Of a stretch of 64,000 bases of DNA, positions 24,500 to 36,070 are shown one piece after another. The DNA is taken from contig WARS01000016.1 in assembly GCA_008933995.1 (NCBI GenBank), positions 6,548,215 to 6,612,214 on the forward strand, read 5' to 3'. Source of the DNA: Datnioides undecimradiatus. Its lineage: Eukaryota > Chordata > Actinopteri > Lobotiformes > Datnioididae. The notes below the pieces were generated by a model, which saw nothing but the letters and a program-made list of their open reading frames with translations, had not been told where the DNA came from and ran no database searches. The first letter of the stretch is position 1; each line of letters begins with the position of its first letter. The translations under genes and the position numbers were made by a program.

Positions 24500-24780
24500 C
24501 CTTCAGTGCTAACTACAGGGTGCAATCAAAAACATCTTCTGACTGCATCCATGAAAATTAAAAATTGACCCTTGATTGAAATTTGGCCTCTATCCCCATC
24601 AAAGTAGTAACCTTGTCCACTCTTACATTCTTGCTGGCTAACCTATGAAGCGCCAATTCAGGTTGTTTGCACCTCTGTCGTCTTTGTGTTGACAGATTAT
24701 GCGGGACTAATTCAAGGTGCACAATGATGTCAGAGATTATGCCCAATGAGTTCGACTAACTTCCTTCTTTGACACTGCAG
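24500..24780. other. unidentified block upstream of the candidate exon
   Basis: Starts with CTACAGGGTGCAATCAAAAA and shows an antisense frame of 62 codons. It might be an old transposon remnant, but I could not match it. It ends in a pyrimidine-rich, acceptor-like sequence. Confidence 0.2.
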
Positions 24781-24898
24781 GGTATTCCACAGCTACGTCT
24801 GTTGTTTGGTCATAGTCGGTGATGATCCTTCACATAAAGCCTGTAATTCTGGTCCTGCTTGTGATTGCTACAGACGCCAGGAGAGGCGACGGACAGGA
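24781..24898 (+). CDS. possible signal-peptide exon (unproven)
   Basis: An acceptor-like sequence (TTCCTTCTTTGACACTGCAG, ending at 24780) is followed by 118 bp and then a GTAAGT donor at 24899. The first ATG (24822) has an in-frame stop nine bases upstream. It opens 25 full codons plus two bases reading MILHIKPVILVLLVIATDAR and then RGDGQ, which looks like a signal peptide: a basic residue, a hydrophobic core VILVLLVIA, then a polar stretch. Read straight on, the frame stops at once (TAA inside GTAAGT), so it makes sense only if spliced. The donor context GA|GTAAGT is good but lacks the usual AG before GT. I found no phase-compatible partner exon in the window and do not recognise the protein. 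Chance is a serious alternative. Confidence 0.2.
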
Positions 24899-24904
24899 GT
24901 AAGT

Positions 24905-25638
24905 CACAGCTAATTTAGCTTGTTAGCGATATCTGTCTGCAGCAGCTCATTGTTGTTCACACGGTGGGGAAGCTGTTAGCCTCCCTCACCACTACCTACT
25001 TTGTTACTAACATATTAACGTTATTTCACCCGCTGACCTACGTGTTATATGTTAGCTTTATCTCCACATCCTCCATACGGATAATTAACTAGTAATGATG
25101 CTGACTTTTGGCCTTGGACTTGGCTACTTTAGCCTCAGTCTACCAACATGATATCACATATGTAGCATATGTGACTATTGCACCATGGCCGATAAAAACA
25201 AAGGCAATCTCCCAGCACTATCATGGTACAATGCATTATCTGCCATAACTAAGACATGCAGGGTCTAGAGCATAGTCAATTAAGCAAATGACATATGTCA
25301 CCACATAGCAGAGCTCAAGTAGGATGTCATCAGTTCTTATCTTTCATATTCACAATCTCAGATATTTCTCCATAAACGTAAGTGTCAAAAATCTTTAGTT
25401 TTACCCTCCTTCCAAGCCAAATAAAAGCCAGTTTCTCCTTTTTCTTATCGTGTGCATACAGCTTTGAATGAACAAGGTGGCTGAAAAAAATCTTTTGAAG
25501 CTTGTTAACAGTCGCAGGGTTACGGTGGGGAAGCTCCACTAAGGGTGCTCTATCTCCAGCGACAGCCGTTTGGAGATTCATTTGTCATCATCCATCTGAT
25601 CCTCTCTGCCTTCTAATTAGGAGGAGAATACAGGGCTG

Positions 25639-25640
<2 letters not shown>
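24905..25640. other. non-coding, no gene seen
   Basis: Words such as AGCTTGTTAGCGATATC and ACATATTAACGTTATTTC are common in fish introns and first-intron regions. No second exon was found. Confidence 0.4.

Positions 25641-25676
<36 letters not shown>
25641..25676. repeat. (GT)18 microsatellite
   Basis: An uninterrupted run of 18 GT units followed by a purine-rich GAGA stretch. Confidence 0.97.
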
Positions 25677-25677
<1 letters not shown>

Positions 25678-26060
25678 AGAGACACAGAGAGAAAGAGGAG
25701 CACAGAACAGAGGCTGATCATCCTCTTTGGAGGTGTTCCTGTAGAGAAAAGGCTGTGAGAGCTGTTTGTGTCAGTGGGGTCCTGAAATCACAGTCATTGT
25801 CTGAGGAGCCATCGGGGCTGATAAATGACTCTCGCTATTACAATATTCTGCCACTAAATGGCTGCTGAACAGGTTGGTCACAGACATGGCAGAATAACTG
25901 TCCATTATCATGAGTACCCAAGCACATATAAAGAGCTCCATTTGAAAATGTATTGGGTGCAGTGGTAGAAAGGAAAGAACCTGTGCTTCATGCATTGAAC
26001 CCTAAAACCATGAATCTGGATTCAGACCACCTGTGCAGACATCAAGTATACTGATTGTAT
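25677..26060. other. non-coding, no gene seen
   Basis: No supportable feature. Confidence 0.45.
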
Positions 26061-26065
26061 CAGCA

Positions 26066-26455
26066 GTGCAAAGTAACTAGGTACATTTACTCAAGTACTA
26101 CCTCAGTAATTTCAAGGTCTTTAATTCTATCCAGTTGATGTTACCACAATTTCAGAAAGAAACTCATTCAACTGATATGATTGGAGTCGGAGTTGTGTGA
26201 TGCTCTGCTGGGTGTCTGATAGTAAGAATGATAAATTTGTAACTTGCCCCATAACTAACAGTACAATTCCAGGAAAAATGACTTTTTATCATATATCATA
26301 TGATATCAGTATATCAAAATATATCATATATCATATCATCCTTCAGGACCTTGAAGGCAGGAGCTAAACTTTGGATGTTTAAGACGTTTACTTTTTGTGT
26401 TACATATGTATTGGGAGTATTTTTACACTGGCACTTTTACCTATGGAATACATAA
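26066..26455. repeat. dispersed teleost repeat ('acttactcaagtac' type)
   Basis: Begins GCAAAGTAACTAGGTACATT then TACTCAAGTACT, and ends with GGGAGTATTTTTACACTGGC followed by 'acttttacc'. This start and end match a very common fish interspersed repeat that I recall, of about 400 bp and probably a non-autonomous DNA element. The centre holds an AT-rich palindromic patch (26283-26334) of ATATC units. Smaller fragments of the same type may lie at 40860-40975 and 42395-42470. Confidence 0.55.
26283..26334. repeat. AT-rich palindromic ATATC repeat
   Basis: Units of ATATC and ATATG in both senses, including the perfect palindrome ATCATATGAT, can fold into a cruciform. Located inside the dispersed repeat. 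Confidence 0.8.
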
Positions 26456-28009
26456 GAATATATGAATAATATTATTAAAAACTGTTCTGTGGAAAATAAA
26501 TCAATTAATCAGTGGGTGTGGTGGATGAAGTGAGTTTGATTTGTCATTTTCTTTATATCTTTTAGTTGGTAGACTAAATGAGACAAAGTGTATATTTCTT
26601 TCTATGATTTATGTCCTGAAACACAAAAAAAACCCCAAAACAATACATTTGCTTATGCGACACCTTGATGAACTGTGACTTCCTCTTCTCTCTGCTCACC
26701 TTTGCTTCTCCTGGTGTTCATCGTAGCTGTCCCCCCTCTGTGTTTAGTGAAATAGTGAGCAGTAATATTGGTTCCCTGCAGTTTCAGATGACTTCTCTGT
26801 CTGTCAGACACTTCACACCTGACTGCCAACTGAAATCCCTGTATTATGGCCAGTGGCTCCCTGCTGGGTCTTGAAATGCTCCATCGAGCATCAGTTGGGG
26901 GAGGGAGTTTCAGAGCGGTAGGGTCTTATTCTAACCAACCTCTGCCTCTTCATGCAACCTCACGCAGAGATTTTAATGGATTGATGGTTACAATAACAGA
27001 ACACTACAAGGGGATGTCTACACAAGAGGAGACAAGGTTGATTTAGGATAAACCCTGCGGGGAACATTGTTGTTCTGATGTCAAAACGCAAAACCTTTGA
27101 CCAGTGGCATTCCATCTTCTGCTTGACCCTCTCACGCAGTTCAAGAAGATGCTGTTCCTCCCCGCTGAAAGTCATTGAGATGTAAGGCAACATGTTTAGG
27201 CAATGCCCTGTGTCTTAAACAGATGGTGTGACATAAAATGAGCCATCTATTCTGGGCTGCAGTGCTGTAAATCTGCACATGGAGCAGACCCTGCACCACA
27301 TTTCCATGGTATGTTTAATGACACACTGCAAAACATGTAGCATGACCTGTGTGACCTGCACAGAGGTTCCAGACCTCTGAATTGATGCATATCTCTGACT
27401 TTTTTTTTTTTTTTGGGTGCTCATTGATGGCCTTTAAAGGAAAAAAAGCAGATGTTATGGTATCATGTGAGCGGAACATTGAACATACCTGCAGTATAAA
27501 GGCAGAGCTTCTCGACCTTGGCACCAGCATGGAACTGAATTGCATGTAAATTCGGCCCTGGCCCTTACCGCATGTTATAACCACAATGTGTGACATATCC
27601 TTTTCATTAATTAAAATTTTATTGATAAAATTTTTTTATCATCAAATATATATCAAATATACAATGTGTTTTGTTTGGTCTGGTATGACATTTCTGCACC
27701 CAGTGTGAATGCAGCTATAAGTGGATATTTGAATCATAGTGCTGGTTCAATCATAATAGATGGCATGTTAGTTTACTGCAAAAATGGGTAGTCTCCCAGA
27801 GTGAAGCGTCTTTGCAGAACATACCTTCAAAATTCAAAGACAGGTAGAGCTAACTGGTGTTTTTCTTGACAATGGTGAACACAGACTAAATACAGACTAC
27901 AGGCTACAGATTAAATGAAAAGTGGTCTTTTTTGTTGAAGTCACTGCTAAATTATACGAGGTTTTGCGTGTGCGTCATTTTATCCATCTTCTTCCTCCTC
28001 TAGCAATTA
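26456..28009. other. non-coding, no gene seen
   Basis: Includes a T15 run at 27400-27414 and an AT-rich stretch near 27610-27660. Open frames of up to 93 codons have no recognisable product. Confidence 0.5.
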
Positions 28010-28014
28010 GTCTT

Positions 28015-28165
28015 AAAGCGGTACTTAATTAATGAATCAACAGCCGTTGCATCTCAGCCGTTGCAGCACGAGTTCACACAATGCTGATAAAGCCTATCAA
28101 CACAGACATCTTAAATATGGTGTCTGGTGTGACATTCATGCACTGGAGCGCTGTTCGTAATGCAT
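28015..28165. promoter_or_regulatory. CNE-like block with tandem MYB-type sites
   Basis: CAGCCGTTGC occurs twice, at 28041-28050 and 28055-28064, 14 bp apart. CCGTTG is the reverse complement of the MYB core CAACGG. It is preceded by TTAATTAATGAATCAAC and followed by ATGCTGATAAAGCC (GATA-like). Repeat-free and CpG-retaining. Confidence 0.33.
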
Positions 28166-29085
28166 CTCAGATCAGCCATCAACGATTGGTTCACTAACTA
28201 ATGGCGGTAGTAACCATAGCAACCTAGTAGGCACCTGTGGTGTCGCATACACATCAACAATGATAAGACAAAAGGTTTAGTATATTTAGATCTACCAGGG
28301 ACATAGGTATTGATTTATACTTCAGATCGTATTTCACCCAGTCAAATGATCGCCACCACCATACAGATGATTTATTTACATTCTCCGCGCTGTATTTGCA
28401 TTCTTTCCTTTTTGCTTTGTGATAAAGTCTGACGGTTGGCTTCATGCATTCCAGTAAATTCTACTTCACTCTGTCTCATTAGGAGTAAGCGGCCACCGAG
28501 GCTCAGAGGCTTTGTTTACGTTCTTATATTTGCTACAATAGAGAGCAGTGATCACACCGAGGAGAGCCTTGAAAGGCAGAGAGTCTTCCTTCAACTTCCT
28601 TTATGTTGTTACCATCAGGAGTTTCCACAGGCAACGGAAACAACAGAAATGACAAAGTTGATGCGTTTAATGTAAACAGCATATTCGGCTTGGATATTAC
28701 AAATGCAACATTATTAGATTAAGGCACATGGGATATGTTGATATTAATCAGCTTTTAGATGCGTTCCATGAACATCTATACAGCTCTTACAGAATATGAA
28801 TCTCAGTTGTTGTTGTTTTTAAACCATAGCTCGAGACACGCTGCTTGACAGTCGGCTCTGTGCGTTGTAATAAAAGTAATTAACATACACAGAAAAGAAA
28901 AGAAAAGAAAAAGCAGAAACACACCTATATTTAAACACTATGACAGACTCGGATATCAGCAAATTTTTGGAAATGTGTAAATATCACAATTACATTATAC
29001 AAATGAAGGAGGAAAGAATTTAACATTGATAGATGTTTAAATACTCTTGTCCCTCAAAAGTCAAAATGCAGCTAGCTGCCTCTGC
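28166..29085. other. non-coding, no gene seen
   Basis: Unique-looking. An (AAAAG)4 run lies at 28892-28911. Confidence 0.5.
28892..28911. repeat. (GAAAA)4 microsatellite
   Basis: Four AAAAG-type units in a row. Confidence 0.9.
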
Positions 29086-29089
29086 AAAG

Positions 29090-29490
29090 TGTCCCCGCCA
29101 CCTGACCTTCTCCTCTTGCTGCTCAGCTGATCCCCATTAGTCCTCAGCCACAGTCAGCTGTATGCAGTGAGCTGCTCGCACTTTGTCTCTCCCTGCCTGA
29201 TAATCAATGTTTTCTAGCAGCCGAGCTTTTTCTGCCTCCTGCTTCTCTGTTGTCTGCCTGAAATCCCTTTTCCTGAGTCTTACTTTCCTTTCTCAACGTT
29301 TCACTGCAGGTTCTGCGTCTATTTGCTTGATTTCAAACCTGCCTGACAGTTGCCGACCGAAAGCCTGAACTACGAACCAGCAGAACTGCTTTTAACAGCA
29401 CCTGCCTCAAGTCCCTAGTCTTCCTTTGGGTCCAATTACATGTTGTCAGTTGACCTCAACCGGTGGCAGTGCTCCAAAACAAGCTGTAAT
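29090..29490 (+). mobile_element. possible LTR-like fossil or other dispersed repeat
   Basis: A pyrimidine-rich strand with phrases such as CAGCTGATCCCCATTAGTCC, TCCCTGCCTGATAATC, TCAAACCTGCCTGACAGTTG and CTTCCTTTGGGTCCAATTAC. Phrases ending in 'tttgggtcc' are a hallmark of a class of fish repeats that I recall and suspect to be solo LTRs. No coding parts; looks old. Confidence 0.4.
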
Positions 29491-29563
29491 TGTGGTATCC
29501 ATTTTGTATCTTTATCTCCACCGGCTAATTAGATAGCAAGGGATCTAGTAGATCAGAGTCACT

Positions 29564-29580
29564 ATAATAATAATAATAAT
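29564..29580. repeat. (ATA)n microsatellite
   Basis: About six ATA units. Confidence 0.9.
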
Positions 29581-29599
29581 TATTCACTTCAGGCAAGGA

Positions 29600-31700
29600 T
29601 GCAGACTAAAGGGTGAAAATCACTTGGTGCGTCCTAAATAGTAATTTATATTGACAACCCACAAACAAAAAAGACTTTTCCCACTAATATTAGATAAGAA
29701 TGATCGATTTAAGAAACATTCTCCTTTATGGGAAAAGAGGCAGAAGCACTGTATGAGAAACAGCCACATTCTTCATGAGCCAGTTGTAAAGGCTGTCATC
29801 TTAATTTGGTCACAAGACGAGCCGCGTCACGATGCGACTGATTCAGCTCAGGAGGTGACAGTGATTGATCAGAAACATCATGCGTTCACTCTGGTGTAAT
29901 CAATCAGAGCACCGCGTCACAACGTCGAGTGGGGGAAAGGGAAGTTTTAAGTTCACACATATGTCTGGGAAAGAGGAAGAGGTGCATGGGTGAAACAGGC
30001 GAGGACGTGTGAGGGAGCTGAGGAGGAAACACCTGATCGCGTGTCACTCTCCGGAACCTCGTGACATTCATTTTTATCTTGCGTTTTCGGTGCCTGCTGT
30101 GTCTGTAGCAGTTAAAGTTGGATTACTGTGAGCTTTATTTAGCTTTTTTATATGACAAACAGACATAAAAAGCATATATATCCAGTTTACAAATGTGGGT
30201 TTCCATTGTGTGCGCCTGTGACTTGTATGTTGATCTGTAATTCCATCTGTAACCCCAAATTTAAGCCATCTGTGTACTTCCTGTTTCACTCAGGAGGAGT
30301 CTGTGTCACAACTTATAATTGAAAAACGGAGGCGGGTGACCGCGTACGCAGCACTCATATATTCCAGCTTCCGATATGCACTCGCTGTTGTTGTAATACA
30401 AAAGTTCGCATGGCAGTTAACATGCTATCCACATCCAAGGTGTTCTGAGAGACGCCGAGTCCTGAAGTAGTTTTCCTGCAGCAGGAGGAAAACAGCAATA
30501 ACAAGCCTCAGATGAAAGCTGAGATTAAGGGAGGGGAGGCAGCGGCAGACGCTCGCTCCTCAGATAATTCAGGTCTAATCTATGCTCTGCAGGTGTGCAG
30601 TTAGCACCAAGAAGGTGAGCCAAGCACCTCTACAAAGATTTACTCTCAGTGCTCACCCGGCGTTATCGTGCCAAAAGGAACCGTGGACACACACCAGCGC
30701 TCGCATGCACACGCACACACAAGCTCAAAACACACAACATTACACGGATGATTTCAGGAGTTTGACGTGATTAAGTTCATCATAAAATGAAAAGTTCTGG
30801 TTTTTAACGGGCAGGATGTCTGCAGAGTTTATGATCCGGACAAACGGTGTAAATTGTCAATTTTAAAATTCATTCAATAATATAAAAATGAACTTGGTGA
30901 AATGGAAGAATTGGAAGATGGTTGATATTTGCATTACTGCACACCGCTTGACTTGTTTCTTACATGAAATGACTTTTTCTTCCTGCAGGTCTTCTGACTA
31001 ATCTTTGTCCTGTAAAAATATTTAGAATAGATTTCATGTAACTTCTGAGAAGCTGAGCCATTTAGAGCGTTAAACAGGATTTATTTGAGATGCGTGTAAA
31101 TGAGCATTGGATCAATAGATTCCTCGGGCATCATATCACCCTTCCCTGTGAGCCTAACAGGGTTGTGCCTGAGGCGGCTGTGTATTTAGCTGTATTTGAA
31201 AGGGAAAATGAGGCTGTTTCTGATATTCTGAGCATACTGATGGGAAGTGGGTTATTCTGCCAAAGTCGTTTGAGTTTGTTTCTATTGAGGTTTTGATCTT
31301 CTTTAATGCATCAAAACTTTATTTTTCACAGTTGGAATCAATATCATCCGTTACTTTTTTTCACAGCCAGCTCTCAAGGCAACAGAGGAAGAGTGTTTCA
31401 TACTCAAAAGATTATTTCTGGCTGGACTATCGCCTGCATGCACCCACACAGCTGGTTTCATTTAGGCTCCTTAGACCTCTGCTCCACACAGTCCACACAT
31501 CGGTGTCTCAACTTCATATTAGATTCTGATTGTGTGTATATACGATATCCTAAATGCCAGTGACTTTACCAAGACACCACAATGTCAACTTTAAAACGAA
31601 AAAAATAAGTCTTCTCAAAACAGATCTGTATTTGTTGTTGCTTCCTTGCATCTTTCTGTGGCTGCTTCACCACCACCCCCAGCTTCATTTGAAGGTTTTG
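29600..31700. other. non-coding, no gene seen
   Basis: About 2 kb, unique-looking, with CpG-containing patches at 29880-30060 and 30320-30560 that do not reach CpG-island density by eye. Frames at 31090-31563 overlap in different registers and have no domain. Confidence 0.45.
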
Positions 31701-31709
31701 CAGTTTTAT

Positions 31710-31780
31710 CTCTTGTTTTATTTTATTTTACTACTATCCTTGACAGGGACAATGCTCACTGATCATTGGAGGCCTAAAAA
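31710..31780. repeat. short dispersed-repeat fragment with TTTTA run
   Basis: TTTTATTTTATTTTAC followed by CTTGACAGGGACAATGC matches the start of a common fish repeat in which a TTTTA run precedes 'gacagggacaatgcac'. Only this edge is recognisable. Confidence 0.4.
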
Positions 31781-32215
31781 TAGAATAAAACATACTCAAA
31801 TCCCCTTTGTTGGAGTGTATGAACTAATAAAGGTTGCAGCTGAGTGCAGTGGGTAACAGGTGCAGGAAGATGTCAATAAACCGCAGTCACACCCACACAG
31901 GCTTTAATCAGGTGCATTTTTTAATATCAAACCAGGAACTGTTAGATGCTGTTCACAGGAGTTTCACTGTCTGAGGCCATCTGATCAAACTAACCTTGTC
32001 CGCACTGTTACATCACTTATTTTGTATTAATAATGTAGTAGAATGAAAAAAGGATAAGATAAAGGATATTGCATTCAAGAAAGCCATATGTGGTTTAAAT
32101 ATATACTTTCTCTGTGACCCCATGGTAGTCGGGCAACTCCTTTCAAAGCCTTTCGACACCTTTTGGTTTAAAGCGCCTTGAGGATCTGAGGCTGCATGCT
32201 GGCTCAAAGAGAATT
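31781..32215. other. non-coding, no gene seen
   Basis: The right part (32100-32215) may belong to the LINE remnant that follows, because of the phrase TTTAAAGCGCCTTGAGGATC. Confidence 0.4.
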
Positions 32216-32219
32216 AAAA

Positions 32220-32350
32220 ATATAGCTCGGGGCCAGTAATCATGTTTTAAAAGCGGGTGCTATCATCTTAAAATCAATGCCCAACAGGTAACCAGTGAAG
32301 AGATGCCAGTATTTCATCTGTAGTGTTTAACATCCTAGCTGGTGCAGTTG
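32220..32350 (-). mobile_element. decayed LINE reverse-transcriptase fragment (antisense)
   Basis: ATCTTAAAATCAATGC...AACAGGTAACCAGTGAAGAG...GATGCCAG matches the antisense of a conserved stretch just C-terminal of the polymerase domain in fish L2-like LINEs (WLPVxxRIDFKILLL and neighbours). Short and highly diverged, with no readable frame longer than a few codons. Confidence 0.5.
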
Positions 32351-33974
32351 GCAACGTGATAGAGGAATGTAATCAATGCCATAGTACATGTGTTTATATA
32401 CGATAAGAAACAATTAGCAATCAGTCATAAATCGCTCGAAACGCCTTAATTTGTGCAACCTGCCTCACATATTCTATTCGAGAATATGAATATGAAAAGG
32501 TGCTTGATGTTTCAGTATGTCAGTGAAAGAACCTCTTTAACCTTTTCTCTTCATAAGATCATGTCCTTTTAAAAACAGCCATCCATTTTTGTTCAGCGAA
32601 ATTTGTTTGGGGTTTTTTTTTTAGTTCCCTACAAGTCAGCATTTCCCCTCACCATTTTTCCTACCAATTGGTTCTCTAAAAACCTCCAGCACATTCTTAT
32701 GTTCCGGCTCAGCAGGATAAGCTATAAAACTGCAGTTCATTTGTCTCCTCCGCAGATGGAGTATGTAGATGTCTACTGCCTCTCTCTGTGCTTTAGTGCT
32801 GCGGGCTGTGGTGTGGTATATGGTCGTGCTACTCAGCTTCCACCCCTGCATAGTTAGCCAGCTCTCAGTTGGCAAACTCCCTTTCAACTTCATTTTCCCT
32901 CACACAGGAAAAAAGCCTTTGCCAAATGGACCGTGTGTGCGTGTGCGTGTGTGTGTGTGTCTATGTGTGTGCATGCATGTGTGTGTGTGCAAGATAAACG
33001 ACGAAACTAAAGAGCTTCAGTCACCAAAATGTTTCCCTGGTGACTAAAAAGAATATGTTTGTTTTGAAAATGTGAAAAGTGTGTGCACTAATCGTACTTA
33101 AATAGCATTTTTACCACAAAATGTAATCACCTCTCAATAGATTTGCTAGAATAGCAGTATCAGCAGCAGCTAAGCTGAGTCTTCACACGTCTCTGATCTT
33201 AAGTCTTCTGACCTACATCACAGGAGGCTCTTGCACAGTCTGAACAGCAGTGTTTTCTTGCAGCAGGGAAGAATGAAAGAATATCATCACCAAAACTTTC
33301 TTTAATAAATCACAAACGGCACAGAAATAATGCTTAATGGCTGAAAATAGAAATGAAACAGTCAAATTCAATCATTTAGAATAAAAAGTATAGCAATAGA
33401 AAGGAGTGTTCACGGACAAACATGAAGGGTCAGTGATTGGTTGTTTCGTACATACCCTCACAGCTTATATTCAAGTATCTATACCTCTGATTGGACGACT
33501 GCCTTTTTCCACCCAAGATGCACAACATGATGCCATATTCACTCAGAAACATTGGCAACTTACCTCGAGAAACAAGGTCCACCTGACAATTCACTGGACA
33601 CTGTTTATAAAGAGGGCACTAGCATACTACAACAACACTAGCATACTAATCACCTGACGTCAAAATAAGAACATGCGTGTAGGTTTTTTAAACCCGGGTA
33701 AGCCAGCTGAAAAGATGCAGTTGACTCCTTTCACACTGCTGGTCACCTTTCTGTGTTTCTTTCTGGGCGTCAGATGTGACATCACAATTATGCAGAAAAA
33801 CAGGGTCACAGTATAAAGTAATATGGAGGCCCGTGAAGGACTGATTAGCCAGCACTATTTGTCTGCTTACGTGCCAATGTCTAGAACTTCTGTCATGTTG
33901 GAGCTGGAGCAGATAAACAACCAAGAGTACTTCAAAGTCGTGTGAATACGTAAGCCAAATGTTAATGGGTGTAA
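32351..33974. other. non-coding, no gene seen
   Basis: Contains a GT-rich microsatellite. Frames at 32603-33047 (both strands) are domain-free, and one is driven by the GT run. Confidence 0.45.
32931..32990. repeat. imperfect (GT)n microsatellite
   Basis: GT units interrupted by GC, CT and ATGC over about 60 bp, suggesting an old run. Confidence 0.93.
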
Positions 33975-34090
33975 GTGAGGTTTTAGTGCAGTGTGAAAGT
34001 GGCTTTCTCCGAAATCAGCATGTTGACCTTGGCGCCATTAGCATGTCGCCATGCTAACTTTTCTCAAAGCAGTGCTGTGCGGCTAAAAGT
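33975..34090 (-). repeat. fragment of the 1755-2060-type dispersed repeat
   Basis: ATCAGCATGTTGACCTTGGC, 'ccattagcatgtcgccatgc' and CAAAGCAGTGCTGTGCGGC match the later part of that family ('gcatgttagcat' words, then 'caaagcaccgctgtgcc'). Same sense as the first copy. Confidence 0.55.
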
Positions 34091-35835
34091 ATAAATGTTT
34101 ATTACTTATTTCTACAATATTCATGCACAAAGTGGACGAGGTTGAGCTGTTTGAGGTTAGCCACCTATGACACAAGGTTAAGGTGCAGGGAAGATCACGG
34201 TGGGTAAATATTAAGAACTCTGACTCGACTACTGGCCCGAGACAGTATGTGCAGCTGGACATCCCGTGTCGGAGGCAAAAGAAGTCAAGAAAATAAGAAA
34301 AGTAAGTGATTAACCTGATGAGTACTTCCAGTCTTTCATCATCTTTCGAGTTTACTGTGGACACCGCTGCTCTGTGGGCAGACCGTTTTTAGTCAGCCAT
34401 TACTTCTGTAGCTTGAGCCAAACAGCGACCTTTAATAACGCCATTCAGTTTTCAGTGCCACAGACTTTCCCCTGTGAATTACACTTCCCTCTTTACACCA
34501 CCGTGTCACATTTAGAGGTGGATGTTTAGAACTGCGTACTCATCCTCACTGAATAAATCCTTCAGATGTCAACACACTCAAGGACAGGGACTCCCTGAAG
34601 TTATAAGCCGGCCTTCCTCTGAAGTCATGTTTGTAGCTCTCCTGAGAATCGCTTCCCTTTGCCTGACAGACTTGTAATTGAGACATAAAACGCAATCTGT
34701 ATATTCTGAGGAGACAAAATTTAAATGTGTTGGACTTTTGGACTTTATTTGCTTCTGCTGGCAGGCCCTCAAAGTGACAGAGAGGGAGCACGTTTGAGAG
34801 ACAAATTCCTTTCATTCAGGGTTTGTTTTGTAAGTAATTTTGGTTTTGGGTTAATTCAGGTCAACTTGTGCATCTGCGTCGTCAGTAGATTCTGTTGGAT
34901 ATCTCTTATATTTGTGTGGGCTTTCTTCTTGCTACATTGTGGTTTAAAAAAAAGAATATTTTGGATCTTGATTGATCTGTCATCTGTTAATTTTATGAAG
35001 ATTTCAGAGAGCTGCTGCACATTTTATCAGAGGATGCAAGTCTGTGCAGCTATCCCTTAGTAGTAATATATATTAAAGGTTTTCTACCATTTAAGATTCA
35101 AAATACATGCCAGTTTTTTCAGTAATGTGTTCTCATGAGAGATGCATCCAAGCTATGCCTTGCATTTATGTACTGGGGCTGTTTTGTTCCTGAGTCCTGT
35201 TACCTTTTCAGATCTCTGACTGCTGACGAGTTCCTGTATGCGCCTGCAGACAGAACATAATCCAGGTCAAACAAAAGAGGAGGAAGACAGAAAAAAAATG
35301 AAACGTAGACGATAACAGAGCGGAGGATGGTGTAGCAGGATCTTTGGTGACAATTTTTTTCCCCTTTAACAATGTAACCACCATCCACGAGGGTCCAGGT
35401 TGTCAGGATGTTGAGGACATTTGATGGGCTGCTAGTGAGAGGTGTTTTCATTGCTGTAGGCAAAGTTCCTATTAACTTACATCTACATTGTCCTGCAGAC
35501 AGTTTGCAGGGGGAGTTAGGGTTCAATGCTGCACTGCTCGGTAGGAACTGTGAGGGTGAATGTGATTAATTCAAACTTTGCAGTACTCTTAGAATAAAGT
35601 AATAGTTGTGATTACTCTGTTTTTATTAGTATTTATTTTCATTTTACGCTATAATTTCTGTTCAGGTCTACGTTATCATTTTTAAATTGTGCAAATGCCA
35701 AGGATAATTTTAAGTTTTCATTGGAGTGATTATGTTGTTATGTTTTTTTAAAAACTAAAAAGGATTTATCTGATATGTTCGAAGCACACAGGTATGGCAG
35801 CATTTCGTGTATGGTGTCTGACCTTGACGTCACTG
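34091..35835. other. non-coding, no gene seen
   Basis: Unique-looking. Frames of 111 (34725-35060, plus) and 108 codons (35200-35526, minus) have no recognisable domain. Confidence 0.45.
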
Positions 35836-35839
35836 AGCA

Positions 35840-36070
35840 GTCTTTTTTTTTTATCCCGTTGGGCTTTACGGCCTCCGATAATGCAAGGCCTTTTTTACCC
35901 TGGTGTCAGCAGGCGATGATGACATTCACAGGCTTTATTGGGCCATAAACAATCTCCACTTCTTACATTTTCTCCACAAAGGATGATGCGGTGTTAATTA
36001 GAAAACATAAAATGGCTCCTAATTTAGTCAACAAGTTGTCACAAACTTTGGAAGACTCGAGTTCATTGTG
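35840..36070. promoter_or_regulatory. CNE-like block with facing TTTAT sites
   Basis: TTTATTGGGCCATAAA at 35934-35949 is an imperfect palindrome of two Hox/Cdx-type TTTAT cores. It is flanked by CCTCCGATAATGCAAGGCC upstream and GATGATGCGGTGTTAATTAG downstream. Repeat-free. The texture strongly suggests a conserved non-coding element. Confidence 0.37.

Noticed and set aside
24500-24780. Possible transposon starting CAGGGTGCAATCAAAA
   Set aside because: I looked for a matching inverted end and transposase words on both strands and found none that I could defend.
28200-29000. CRISPR-like or phage-like structure
   Set aside because: The direct repeats here and elsewhere are simple-sequence or single pairs. 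The window has eukaryotic character throughout, with no regular spacer pattern.
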